Shown: positions 8,004 to 15,926 of the stretch, in pieces
Position numbering within the stretch: position 1 is the stretch's first letter
Layout of the letters: each line of letters starts with the position of its first letter
Assembly: GCF_000380645.1 (NCBI RefSeq)
Contig: NZ_AQXZ01000004.1
Span: 1 to 38,622, forward strand
From: Smaragdicoccus niigatensis DSM 44881 = NBRC 103563
GTDB taxonomy: Bacteria > Actinomycetota > Actinomycetes > Mycobacteriales > Mycobacteriaceae
Direction of reading: 5' to 3'
DNA: 38,622 nt
Translations under genes and position numbers: made by a program
The notes under the pieces: generated by a model
Told to the model about the DNA's origin: nothing
Database searches by the model: none
What the model saw: the letters and a program-made list of their open reading frames with translations, nothing else

Positions 8004-8373
8004 GGGTCCGGGCTCGCGGAATCAGCCAGATCATCGCCAGCACGATCGTGCATAACTCCGCGCCGACGGAGATGGCGGCTTGGGGTGCGGGCTGCCAACC
8101 CACTTCCGTGAACCCGAACACCCCGACGGTCCGCGACAAGATGAACCCGCCCAGGCTGCCCGCCGCGAGCCCCAGCGACGCAAGGTAGAACGTCCACGGC
8201 GCACCGAGCACGAGCAGCAGGGCCACGGCAAAGCCAGCGGCCGCCTGGACGAGAAACAGCAACCCGATCACGTGCACATACCGGTAACCCGAGACGTAGA
8301 GATCGGCATGAATATTGGCACTGAGCGCGACCGTGATCGCGAGTGCGATCCGGAGAGCCACTTTGGTATTCAC
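7993..8373 (-). CDS. Small four-helix membrane protein of unknown function
   Basis: 126 aa with four hydrophobic stretches (about 5-22, 31-55, 60-82, 100-120) and no recognised motif. The loop after the first helix is NIHADLYVSGY, and a Trp/Pro-containing loop (GWQPAP) precedes the last helix. The start ATG overlaps the stop of the metallophosphatase gene (8370-8373, ATGA), so it is the third gene of the cupredoxin operon. Its C-terminal codons overlap the convergent dehydrogenase gene by 11 bases. The function is unknown; context suggests a membrane partner for the exported copper protein and phosphatase. Confidence 0.72.
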   Translation of the reverse strand: MNTKVALRIALAITVALSANIHADLYVSGYRYVHVIGLLFLVQAAAGFAVALLLVLGAPWTFYLASLGLAAGSLGGFILSRTVGVFGFTEVGWQPAPQAAISVGAELCTIVLAMIWLIPRARTLIR

Positions 8374-9332
8374 AGCAACGCCTCGTCTTTGACAGCAAGC
8401 CGCTGGTCGCCGCGCTTGTAGGTCACTTCACGAATTCCGAGTGCGGAGTGCAGCTTTCCCGCGGGCAGGGTGAGCGGCTTGGGAACCGCGATGCCCGAAG
8501 TCCCGGGGGCGGGGAGCGGATAGGCCGTCGTCGTCCCGCTGTAAAAGGTGATGTTGCCGTCGGTCTTCGAAAACAGTTGGTGCACGTGCCCGTTGAGACA
8601 GGTCACCGACGAGAACCGGCGCAAGAAGCTCAGAACTTGTGCGGCGTCGTCGGTTCCCCACCCCCACGACGGATACATCGCGAACAGCGGAATATGGCTG
8701 AACACGATGATCGGCGTATCGGATGACAGTCCCGCGACGTCTTTGCGGACGAAGTCGATCTGATCGGTGCCGAGATGGCCCAGCAGCTTCAGGTTGAGGG
8801 TGTTGACCAGTCCGATGACGTGGACTCCGGCGATGTCGAAGCTGTACCAACCGTCGCCGTGCGTGCCGTTTCCGAAGACGGAGCGATACCGCTGGCCGGC
8901 GTCGTCGGTGGAGTCGTGCTCACCCGGCACGGTGAAGATGTGCGGGGTCGATAGGCCGGACATCATCTGTTTGACCCGGTCGAACTGTTCGGGCGTCGCC
9001 AGATGGGTGAGATCGCCGGTGTGGATGACGAAGTCCGGGGTGTAGCCGAGCGAGTTCACCTGATGGATCGCCTCGGAGAAGGTCGCGCCGACATCGAGGT
9101 TGGCCGGGCCGTGGAAGCCGATATGACTGTCGCTGACCTGGGCAAACCTCAGCGCAGGTCGCCCGGCGACAGCGGGTGCCGAACCCGCGACATGCGAGAT
9201 CACTTCACCGCCGACGACGGTGAGGCCGACCGCCGCTCCGAACCAGGCGGTGTGCCGAAGAAGCTGCCGCCGGCTCATGGTGCGCGGATCGCGCGGATCG
9301 AGATCGTCCACGGGGTCGAGGTTCGCGTTCAT
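8370..9332 (-). CDS. Tat-exported calcineurin-like metallophosphoesterase
   Basis: 320 aa. A twin-arginine signal (SRRQLL, Arg21-Arg22) precedes a hydrophobic stretch (about 28-48) ending near an Ala-rich cleavage region, so the enzyme is probably exported folded with its metals. The phosphoesterase blocks appear in order: DSHIGFH, GDLTH, GEHDS (Glu where Asn is usual in GNHD), SHIPL and GHVHQ. These ligate a dinuclear metal centre. It overlaps the cupredoxin gene upstream (ATGA, 9329-9332) and the membrane protein downstream (ATGA). A longer in-frame reading up to 9833 runs through the cupredoxin gene in another frame and is not real. The substrate is unknown. Confidence 0.9.
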   Translation of the reverse strand: MNANLDPVDDLDPRDPRTMSRRQLLRHTAWFGAAVGLTVVGGEVISHVAGSAPAVAGRPALRFAQVSDSHIGFHGPANLDVGATFSEAIHQVNSLGYTPDFVIHTGDLTHLATPEQFDRVKQMMSGLSTPHIFTVPGEHDSTDDAGQRYRSVFGNGTHGDGWYSFDIAGVHVIGLVNTLNLKLLGHLGTDQIDFVRKDVAGLSSDTPIIVFSHIPLFAMYPSWGWGTDDAAQVLSFLRRFSSVTCLNGHVHQLFSKTDGNITFYSGTTTAYPLPAPGTSGIAVPKPLTLPAGKLHSALGIREVTYKRGDQRLAVKDEALL

Positions 9333-9784
9333 GGGGTCACCACCACCGATGCCTTCATGAACGGGTGGATCGAGCAGATGTACTGGTAGGTGCCGGCCTT
9401 GGTGAACGTGAAGCTGTAGGTGCCACCGGTGTCCATGCCCGGGGAGTGGAACGTGCCGTCGTCGCTGGCGACGGTGTGCGGTTCCTCGTCGTGATTGATC
9501 CACGTCACCGTGGTGCCGACCGGCACGGTCAGCGTCTCGGGTCCGAATGCGAAGTTCGTGATGCTGATGACGTTCGGGCCTTCGGGAGCGCTCGACGGTG
9601 CTGCGGCCTGAGTTATGGCCATCGACGGCATCGCACCCATCCCCGGCATGCCGGGAGTGGCTGAGCCCGCCGCGAAAACAGGTGTCGGCGTGACTGTTTG
9701 GGTACCGGAACTGCCGCAGGCACTGAGCCCGAGTGCGGTGACTCCAAGGCCCGCGAATACCGCCCATCGTCGTGTTCGATTCAT
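9329..9784 (-). CDS. Cupredoxin-domain lipoprotein
   Basis: 151 aa. The lipobox LSAC (Cys23) follows a short basic/hydrophobic signal, so the protein is lipid-anchored outside the membrane. A Met-rich linker (PGMPGMGAMPSMA) could bind Cu(I). The C-terminal plastocyanin/amicyanin-like domain (about 70-151) has a complete type-1 copper set: His103 (EPHTVAS), Cys137, His140 and Met143 in YICSIHPFM. It is probably a periplasm-side electron carrier or copper buffer. It is first in the operon with the metallophosphatase and the membrane protein, and divergent from the ECF sigma/Rieske pair. The ATG at 9784 follows GGGAGGAAA. Confidence 0.92.
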   Translation of the reverse strand: MNRTRRWAVFAGLGVTALGLSACGSSGTQTVTPTPVFAAGSATPGMPGMGAMPSMAITQAAAPSSAPEGPNVISITNFAFGPETLTVPVGTTVTWINHDEEPHTVASDDGTFHSPGMDTGGTYSFTFTKAGTYQYICSIHPFMKASVVVTP

Positions 9785-9847
9785 CGTTTCCTCCCGACTG
9801 ATCAGCGCCCCACATCTGTGTGGATGCGCTCATGAACAGCTAGGAAT

Positions 9848-9876
9848 GCGGGTTACAGACCGCTCGTGTAACCCGC
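9848..9876. promoter_or_regulatory. Inverted repeat in the cupredoxin/ECF sigma divergent region
   Basis: Perfect 10-base arms GCGGGTTACA (9848-9857) and TGTAACCCGC (9867-9876) with a 9-base spacer. Each strand therefore reads TGTAACCCGC outward, toward the cupredoxin operon on one side and the sigma gene on the other. The AAC core resembles ECF-type -35 elements, so the two arms may be divergent promoters of the adjacent sigma factor. A matching -10 element could not be fixed with confidence. Confidence 0.55.
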
Positions 9877-9921
9877 GTCCATACCTATAAGCGGGTACGA
9901 ACAATCGGAGGGCGGCTATCG

Positions 9922-10479
9922 ATGTTGGGTGAGCAGCGCAGGCTGTCTACCGACCCGGGCACGCGTAAGCTCCGAGCCGTGTCCGACGACTGCTATCCCG
10001 ACTGGGACGCCGTCTACCGGGACAACATCGGGTGGATCTACCAGCTCATGTTCTTGAAGGTCGGCAACCGTAGCGACGCCGAAGACCTCACGACCGATGT
10101 CTTTCTGAGCGCGCTGCGACCGCTTCGGCTCACCGTTCCGGTTGCCGAAGTGCGCGCCTATCTGAAGGCGACGGCACGCACGACGCTTGCGGCGTTCTGG
10201 CGGGATCGGATGGGTCGCGAAATCACCGCGATCGACATGGACGTCGTCGAAGCGGACACCGACGATCCCGTCATAGATGTCTCGACCGAGCGTCTGGCCA
10301 CCGAGGTTCTCGATACGCTTCCCGACAACTACCGCACGATCCTCGACCTACGGTTCCTGCAGGGATACAGCATCAAGGACGCGGCAGCAGCGCTCGGAGT
10401 GACGATTTCCAATGCGAAGGTCCTCCAGCACCGGGCATTACGGCTGGCAGCGCAGAACCGGAAGGGAGGCATGCAGTGA
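9922..10479 (+). CDS. ECF-type RNA polymerase sigma factor
   Basis: 185 aa, the two-domain size of ECF sigmas. The sigma-2 region (about 25-90) contains YRDNIGWIYQLMFLKVGNRS followed by DAEDLTTDVFLSAL, and sigma-4 (about 128-178) has LPDNYRTILDLRFLQGYSIK followed by DAAAALGVTISNAKVLQHRA, the usual HTH with the recognition helix. The ATG at 9922 has GGAGG ten bases upstream; an in-frame GTG at 9979 is a possible alternative. The stop overlaps the start of the Rieske gene (ATGA, 10476-10479), the arrangement typical of sigma/anti-sigma pairs. It probably activates its own gene and the divergent cupredoxin operon. Confidence 0.9.
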   Translation: MLGEQRRLSTDPGTRKLRAVSDDCYPDWDAVYRDNIGWIYQLMFLKVGNRSDAEDLTTDVFLSALRPLRLTVPVAEVRAYLKATARTTLAAFWRDRMGREITAIDMDVVEADTDDPVIDVSTERLATEVLDTLPDNYRTILDLRFLQGYSIKDAAAALGVTISNAKVLQHRALRLAAQNRKGGMQ

Positions 10480-11147
10480 TCAGACGAACCGTGCGCCGAT
10501 TTGTCGATGACCTGCTGGCGGGCCGCCCGATTCAGCGCGGGCGCCCCGACGACCTCGACGCCGAAGAGATGCAGATCGCGGTCGAACTTCGGGCCAGCCG
10601 ACCGGGTGGCGGAACACCGAGCGAGGAGTTCGTCACGCGTCTGCACCGGCAACTCGCGGACGATAAGTCGTCGAAGCGGCCAGGCTGGCTCCCGACTCGG
10701 CGGGAGGCGATCGTCGGTGCTTCCGCTGCGGCCGCTGCCGTCGCGGCGACGGTCGTGGTCGACTCGGCACTCACGAGCAACACGTCTGGAAACACCGAAC
10801 AGGCAGAAATCAACCCCGAGTCCGGAACGTGGCAGGCGGTCGCCGCCAGCACGGACCTCGGCGAAGGACAGACCATGCCGTTCAACGTGGGCTCGGTTGC
10901 GGGCTTCGTGCGCCGCGTCGACGGTGAAGCTGTCGCGTTGTCGGGCATCTGTACGCATCAAGGCTGCAAACTGTGGCTCGACGCTCCCGACCAGCAACTT
11001 CGGTGCCCGTGCCATCGGACCTCGTTCGCGCTGGACGGGAAGGTGAAGACGCATCAACTACCGGTCGCGCCACCACCGTTGCCGCGACTACGCACACGCG
11101 AGTCCGATGGGACTGTCGAGGTTTTCGCGCCCGTCGAACCCGCTTGA
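10476..11147 (+). CDS. Membrane-anchored Rieske [2Fe-2S] protein, candidate anti-sigma factor
   Basis: 223 aa. Residues 1-70 form an Arg-rich soluble segment resembling a short anti-sigma region. TRREAIVGAS (Arg75-Arg76) followed by an Ala-rich hydrophobic stretch to about 99 looks like a Tat signal-anchor. Residues ~118-215 are a Rieske domain with ligands Cys159-Thr-His161 and Cys177-x2-His180, plus Cys164 and Cys179 in the positions of the disulphide found in high-potential bc1-type Rieske proteins. The cluster would face outside while the first 70 residues stay in the cytosol. Translational coupling to the sigma gene supports a sensor or anti-sigma role. That role is inferred; a simple electron-transfer function with the divergent cupredoxin is the alternative. 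Confidence 0.88.
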   Translation: MIRRTVRRFVDDLLAGRPIQRGRPDDLDAEEMQIAVELRASRPGGGTPSEEFVTRLHRQLADDKSSKRPGWLPTRREAIVGASAAAAAVAATVVVDSALTSNTSGNTEQAEINPESGTWQAVAASTDLGEGQTMPFNVGSVAGFVRRVDGEAVALSGICTHQGCKLWLDAPDQQLRCPCHRTSFALDGKVKTHQLPVAPPPLPRLRTRESDGTVEVFAPVEPA

Positions 11148-11158
11148 CCGGTAGCGCG

Positions 11159-11986
11159 TCAGTCGTGGCTGATCCGGTTCTCGTATCCGGATCGGGCCTT
11201 TGCGTCGACGTCCAGAAATGCCTTGTCAGCGCCGAGGATGTGGTTGAACCAGTCCCGCAGTCCGCGGCCGAGTAGTGGCTGGGGCTTGAGGATGGTTCCG
11301 ACGATCTGCGGCACGAAGACGTCAGCCTTGGGGCGCGCTATGACGCGGGCGATGGCGTCGGCGACGTCCTCCGGCTCGACGGTCGGGATCAGCTTCATGC
11401 CCTTGGTGCCCGAGATGAGCTCGGTGTTGGTGAAGCTCGGCATGACGCAGGTGAATTCGACTCCCGTGCCGGCGAATTCGACCCGGGCTGTCTCGGTGAG
11501 CGCGATCACCGCGGACTTCGTGCCGCAGTAGGTGAGTCCGCCGGGGACCGGGGTCTTGCCCGCGGTGGAGGCGATGTTGATGATGTGCCCCCGCCCGTTG
11601 GCGACCATGCTCGGCAGCGCCAGGTGCATGCCGTTGATCGCACCCAGGATGTTGATCTGAACCGCACGGCGGTGTGTGTCGGGGGACTGGTCCAGGAAGT
11701 GCCCGATCGGCATGATTCCGGCGTTGTTGATGAGCACGTCGAGCGGCCCGTTGGTGGTCGCGTTCTGGTGGAAAAGCGCGAAGGACTCGTAGTCGGCAAC
11801 GTCGACCGCGAAACCTTCCGCCCCGGGTCCGATGCTCTTCGCCGCCGCGACTGCGGAACTCTCATCGACGTCGCCGATGACGACAAGCGCACCACGACGG
11901 TGGAGTTCCTTGGCGGTGGCGAGCCCGATTCCTCGGCCAGCTCCGGTGATGGCGATACGGCTTCCTTGCAGCGACTTCTTGCCCAT
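11159..11986 (-). CDS. Short-chain dehydrogenase/reductase
   Basis: 275 aa. TGAGRGIG (14-21), NNAG (87-90), NIAST with the catalytic Ser140 and Tyr153-x3-Lys157 (YCGTK) are intact. A C-terminal extension past 230 (basic, WFNHILGADKAFLDVDAKAR) is typical of mycobacterial SDRs acting on long-chain or steroid alcohols. The start is set at ATG 11986 because AAAGGAG lies just upstream; an upstream in-frame ATG at 12019 has no such signal. It is divergent from the aldehyde dehydrogenase operon and could provide the alcohol-to-aldehyde/ketone step for it. It converges with the Rieske gene, with 11 bases between stops. Confidence 0.88.
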   Translation of the reverse strand: MGKKSLQGSRIAITGAGRGIGLATAKELHRRGALVVIGDVDESSAVAAAKSIGPGAEGFAVDVADYESFALFHQNATTNGPLDVLINNAGIMPIGHFLDQSPDTHRRAVQINILGAINGMHLALPSMVANGRGHIINIASTAGKTPVPGGLTYCGTKSAVIALTETARVEFAGTGVEFTCVMPSFTNTELISGTKGMKLIPTVEPEDVADAIARVIARPKADVFVPQIVGTILKPQPLLGRGLRDWFNHILGADKAFLDVDAKARSGYENRISHD

Positions 11987-12015
11987 GACGGCACTCCTTT
12001 GATGCGGGATATGAA

Positions 12016-12094
12016 ACATAACGTAATTTACATTTGATTTGTCCGCAAGGGTTGTGGGAGCAATTGGTCGTATGTAATGTAAGTGATGTTACAT
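12016..12094. promoter_or_regulatory. AT-rich divergent operator region, SDR / aldehyde dehydrogenase operon
   Basis: An AT-rich island between two GC-rich genes. ATGTAA (12072-12077) and TTACAT (12089-12094) form an inverted repeat with an 11-base spacer. A related element ACGTAATTTACAT lies at 12021-12033 near the SDR side, and its GTAATTTAC core is almost self-complementary. The repeated (A)TGTAA/TTACAT words suggest two sites for one regulator, perhaps the TetR at 18750. Which protein binds is unknown. Confidence 0.45.
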
Positions 12095-12122
12095 CTGAAC
12101 GAGCCCCGAAGGCGGTCACACA

Positions 12123-13502
12123 ATGACCCGATCTCACACCACAACCGAAGGTGTTCTGCCGTCGCTGCGCGCTGTGTTCGCCACCGGCCGCACACGTTCT
12201 CTCAAGTGGCGGATTGAGCAGCTGCGTGGAATCGAGCGATTCTGCGATGAACAAGAAGATGCGATCGCGGACGCTCTCGCCGCCGACCTCGGCCGGTCCG
12301 CGTTTGACGCCTGGCTCGGCGACATCGCCGGCGCGAAAGCCGAAGCCGAATACGCACGAAAGAACCTCAAGAAATGGATGCGCAAGCGCAGCATCCGGGT
12401 TCCGGCAAGCCAGCTTCCCAGCAAGGCATGGATCCAGTACGACCCGCTGGGTGTCGTCCTCATCATTGGTCCCTGGAACTACCCGCTCGGTCTGAGCCTG
12501 GGCCCGCTCATCGCCGCGGTTTCGGCTGGCAACTGCGCGGTCGTCAAGCCGTCTGAACTTGCCCCGGCAACCTCGGCAGTGCTCGCGAAGTACCTGCCGC
12601 GATATCTGGACAGCTCGGCGATCCAGGTCGTCGAGGGCGATGCCGTCGTCACTCAGGCGCTGCTCGCCGAGGGCTTCGACCATGCACTCTTCACGGGTGG
12701 CACCGAAGTCGGCAAGAAGATCATGGCCGCCGCCGCACCGACACTCACTCCGGTGACCCTCGAGCTGGGCGGCAAGAGCCCGGTCATCGTGGCCGCCGAT
12801 GCCGACATCGATGTCGCCGCGCGCCGGATCGCATGGGTGAAGCTGCTCAACTCGGGGCAGACCTGCATCGCGCCGGACTACGTGCTTGCCGAGAAGTCGA
12901 TCGCCAGTGAGTTGACCGAGAAGATCGTCGAGAACTTGACGCAGATGCGATCCGCGCAGCCGCAGTTCGCGCAGCCGATCGTCAACGAGCGCCAGTTCGA
13001 TCGCTTGACGGCGGTCCTCAAGGAGACCAGCGGCAAGGTCGTCGTCGGTGGCGGTTCGGACCGCGACCAGCTCCGCATCGAGCCGAGTGTCATCGTCAAC
13101 CCCGCGGCCGACGACCGCGTCATGACCGAGGAGATCTTCGGGCCGATCCTGCCCGTGCTGACGGTCAGTTCGATCGACGCCGCCGTCGAGTTCATCAACG
13201 GCCGGGACAAGCCGCTCGCGATGTACGTGTTCACCGCATCGTCCAAGCGCGCCGAGTCATTCATCGACCGAGTCCCGTCGGGCGGCGCGGTCGTCAACCA
13301 CTGCGCCATGCACTACCTCGTGCCGCAATTGCCCTTCGGGGGAGTGGGTGCCAGCGGAATGGGCGCCTACCACGGCCAATGGGGCTTCGAGGCGATGAGC
13401 CATCGCCGCTCGGTGCTCGCCAAGCGGACGTTCCCGGACCCGCTGATGTTCTACCCGCCCTACTCCACGTTCGCGACCAAGCTCATGCGGAAGGTTTTCT
13501 GA
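12123..13502 (+). CDS. Aldehyde dehydrogenase (class 3-like, fatty-aldehyde type)
   Basis: 459 aa, short for the superfamily (about 490), as in ALDH3-like membrane-associated fatty aldehyde dehydrogenases. Motifs: GPWNYPLGLSLGPLIAAVSA for NAD binding, FTGGTEVGKKI, LELGGKSP with the general base Glu214, nucleophile Cys248 in GQTCIAPDY, and EEIFGPILPV. A C-terminal hydrophobic tail (FPDPLMFYPPYSTFATKLMR) could touch the membrane. It oxidises an aldehyde to the acid with NAD(P). It is first gene of an operon with WS/DGAT, a P450 reductase, a P450 and an acyl-CoA synthetase, so the substrate is likely the aldehyde of a long-chain or terpenoid alcohol. Confidence 0.92.
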   Translation: MTRSHTTTEGVLPSLRAVFATGRTRSLKWRIEQLRGIERFCDEQEDAIADALAADLGRSAFDAWLGDIAGAKAEAEYARKNLKKWMRKRSIRVPASQLPSKAWIQYDPLGVVLIIGPWNYPLGLSLGPLIAAVSAGNCAVVKPSELAPATSAVLAKYLPRYLDSSAIQVVEGDAVVTQALLAEGFDHALFTGGTEVGKKIMAAAAPTLTPVTLELGGKSPVIVAADADIDVAARRIAWVKLLNSGQTCIAPDYVLAEKSIASELTEKIVENLTQMRSAQPQFAQPIVNERQFDRLTAVLKETSGKVVVGGGSDRDQLRIEPSVIVNPAADDRVMTEEIFGPILPVLTVSSIDAAVEFINGRDKPLAMYVFTASSKRAESFIDRVPSGGAVVNHCAMHYLVPQLPFGGVGASGMGAYHGQWGFEAMSHRRSVLAKRTFPDPLMFYPPYSTFATKLMRKVF

Positions 13503-14920
13503 TGAAGCGACTTTCAAGTCTCGACACCCAGTTCCTGGCAGCCGAAGGCGCGAACTTCGGCTCGCAGTACTGCGGACTGCTGATGTTCGACACCACCGGC
13601 CACACGATCGACAAGGCCGTGCTGGTTGAGCGACTCGAGAACGTCGTCCGGACCTGCCCGCCGATGCGCTGGAAAGTCGTCGAAGTTCCCTTCGGACTCG
13701 ACTACCCGGTCTTCGTCGAAGCCACCGTCGATCTCGATGACCACGTCACCGAGTCGACGCTGGAACGCGCAGACGACATGGGCCTTGCAGTCGAAGCCGG
13801 ACAGATTCTCGCCACCAAACTGGAACGCGACCGCCCGCTGTGGAGACTGCACGTCTTCCACGGACTTCCCGGCCGGACGGCGGTCGTGTTCACGCTGCAT
13901 CATGCCGTCGCGGACGGGATCTCCGCGACGAAGATCCTCGGCGCTTTGGTGGACGGCCCAGAACCGCTGGCCTCATCTCCGGCGGTGGTCGACGAGGTCC
14001 ATGCCAGCCAAACGGAGTTGGCGCTGTCGGGCCTGGCGACGTTGCCGATGCGCTGGCTCCGAGCACTTCGTGCGACTCCGCAGCTGCTCGGGCACCTCGA
14101 CCTGGTGCCGCCATTGCGGGCGCTTCCCGGGGTGCACACGATCGCCAGTCGTTGGCGTGGCGGAGACGATTCTCCGCGCCTCGATGCACCCCGCACCCGG
14201 TTCACGACGAAGCTGTCGCCCCATCGTTCGCTGGCCTTCGGGACCCTTCCGCTCGACGTGATCAAAGCCGTGAAGAACGAATACGGGTTCACGGTCAATG
14301 ACGTGGTCATCGCCCTGTGCGCAGGTGCGTTGCGACGTCGACTGCTGGCTACGGGCGAACTTCCCGACACGCCATTGGTCGCCTATATCCCGATCTCGAC
14401 CCGCGCGCCCGAAGCGTATGGCGACTTCGGAAATTCGATCGGGTCGATCATTGCGCCGCTCCCGACGCATCTTCCAAACCTGAAGTCCCGCCTCGAGTTC
14501 GCCCACCACGCGATGAAGGCGGCGAAGCACCGCACGCAACAGGCATCGCCGACCTTGCTCGCGGACGTCAACGATCCGATTCCGTCCCCGATCTTCGGGA
14601 TCGCGGCCCGGCGACTGATGGACCTCATCTCCTCTCGGTTGGATACACCCCCGGTGAATCTCGTTGTCTCGAACGTCGCCGGACCGCCGGTGCAGCTGAC
14701 CCTCGCGGGGGCACCGCTCATCGCAACCTTCCCGCTCAGCGTCATTTTCGACTCGTTCGCACTGAACATCACCGTCGTCAGCTACCAGGGCGGCCTCGAC
14801 ATCGGAATCGTCGGCGATTCCGTCGCCCTGCCCGACGGCTGGGACCTTGTCGGGGACTTCCACCGCGAAATCGCCGACTTTGCCGCACTCGTCGCCACCA
14901 GTGAAAGGACTCCGAAATGA
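13502..14920 (+). CDS. Wax ester synthase / diacylglycerol acyltransferase (WS/DGAT)
   Basis: 472 aa, normal length. The N-terminal MKRLSSLDTQFLAAEG is the classical opening of this family. The acyltransfer motif HHxxxDG is HHAVADG (133-139), with His133 and His134. Other family blocks are VNDVVIALCAGALRR and a C-terminal NLVVSNVAGPPVQL. It transfers an acyl group from acyl-CoA to a fatty alcohol or diacylglycerol. The start ATG shares bases with the aldehyde dehydrogenase stop (TGATG) and has GGAAGG upstream; an in-frame reading back to 13379 is an artefact. Its place among oxidation genes suggests it stores alcohol or acyl products of this operon as esters. Confidence 0.93.
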   Translation: MKRLSSLDTQFLAAEGANFGSQYCGLLMFDTTGHTIDKAVLVERLENVVRTCPPMRWKVVEVPFGLDYPVFVEATVDLDDHVTESTLERADDMGLAVEAGQILATKLERDRPLWRLHVFHGLPGRTAVVFTLHHAVADGISATKILGALVDGPEPLASSPAVVDEVHASQTELALSGLATLPMRWLRALRATPQLLGHLDLVPPLRALPGVHTIASRWRGGDDSPRLDAPRTRFTTKLSPHRSLAFGTLPLDVIKAVKNEYGFTVNDVVIALCAGALRRRLLATGELPDTPLVAYIPISTRAPEAYGDFGNSIGSIIAPLPTHLPNLKSRLEFAHHAMKAAKHRTQQASPTLLADVNDPIPSPIFGIAARRLMDLISSRLDTPPVNLVVSNVAGPPVQLTLAGAPLIATFPLSVIFDSFALNITVVSYQGGLDIGIVGDSVALPDGWDLVGDFHREIADFAALVATSERTPK

Positions 14921-15870
14921 CCAGCGACGAATTCACCACCCAACTGAAGGTCGCGACCCGACGACAGGTTGCCGATGCAGTTGTGACACTCGAACTCGCC
15001 GGCGCGGATCTTCCCTCGTGGGCCCCGGGTGCACACGTCGACCTCATCCTTGGCGACGGCCTCGTTCGGCAGTATTCGCTGTGCGGCGACCCGGGCTCCA
15101 CCGAGAAGTGGCAGATCGGCGTGCTGCTCGACCCGATGAGTCGGGGCGGCTCCCAGCACGTCCACGAGCGTCTCTATGAGGGCGCCTCGGTCACAGTTCG
15201 CGGCCCGCGCAACAACTTCGAACTCGTCGAATCACCGCGGTACCTGTTCATCGCAGGCGGCATCGGAATCACGCCGATGATGCCGATGATCGCCGCCGCG
15301 GAGCGAGCGGGTGCTGACTGGTCGTTGGTCTACCTCGGTCGGACCGCCACCACGATGGCCTTCGCGCACGACCTGCGCGAGACATACGGCGACAAGGTGA
15401 CGCTCTGGGCCGACGACCAGCGCGGCGCGTTCTTCGATCTCGAAGGCGCACTGCGACACCCGCAGGCCGACACGCTCGTGTACTGCTGCGGCCCGAGTCC
15501 GTTGCTCGACGCGGTGGAGAAGTTCTGCAGCCCATGGCCCGAGGGCGCTCTGCACCTCGAACGATTCGCCGCGAAGGCCCCCGCCGCCGAGCCGGAGGGA
15601 CTCGACAGTTTCAAGGTCGTCTGCCAGCGCTCCGGCGTCACGGTCGATGTCGAACCAGGTGTCTCGATGCTCGAGGCCCTCGAAGACGCCGACGTCGACA
15701 TCATGTCGTCGTGCCTCGAGGGCGTATGCGGCACGTGCCAGGTGCGCGTGCTCGAAGGCACTCCCGACCACCGTGACTCGATGCTCACGCCGGCCCAACG
15801 TGCCTGCGGAAACGTGATGCTGCCCTGTGTCTCTCGGTCCCGCACCGAGAAGTTGGTGCTCGACCTATGA
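14917..15870 (+). CDS. PDR/VanB-type flavin-[2Fe-2S] oxidoreductase (P450 reductase partner)
   Basis: 317 aa, three domains in the phthalate dioxygenase reductase order. The flavin domain (about 1-100) has RQYSLCGD; the NAD domain has FIAGGIGITPMMPM and YCCGPSPLLDA; the C-terminal plant-type ferredoxin domain has Cys266-x4-Cys271-x2-Cys274 and Cys304. It passes electrons from NAD(P)H through flavin and the iron-sulphur cluster to an oxygenase. The only oxygenase in the operon is the downstream P450. The start overlaps the WS/DGAT stop (ATGA) and is preceded by AAAGGA. The same domain set is fused to a P450 in CYP116B enzymes; here the two are separate genes. Confidence 0.92.
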   Translation: MTSDEFTTQLKVATRRQVADAVVTLELAGADLPSWAPGAHVDLILGDGLVRQYSLCGDPGSTEKWQIGVLLDPMSRGGSQHVHERLYEGASVTVRGPRNNFELVESPRYLFIAGGIGITPMMPMIAAAERAGADWSLVYLGRTATTMAFAHDLRETYGDKVTLWADDQRGAFFDLEGALRHPQADTLVYCCGPSPLLDAVEKFCSPWPEGALHLERFAAKAPAAEPEGLDSFKVVCQRSGVTVDVEPGVSMLEALEDADVDIMSSCLEGVCGTCQVRVLEGTPDHRDSMLTPAQRACGNVMLPCVSRSRTEKLVLDL

Positions 15871-15926
15871 GTACCTGCCCGTACGCCTTCGCCCCAGCCC
15901 AACCACTCCTGAAGGAGCCCACTGCC

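Noticed and set aside
8370-9833. 487-codon reading fusing the cupredoxin region to the metallophosphatase
   Set aside because: The N-terminal part is the out-of-frame shadow of the lipoprotein gene. The Tat signal beginning at 9332 marks the true start.
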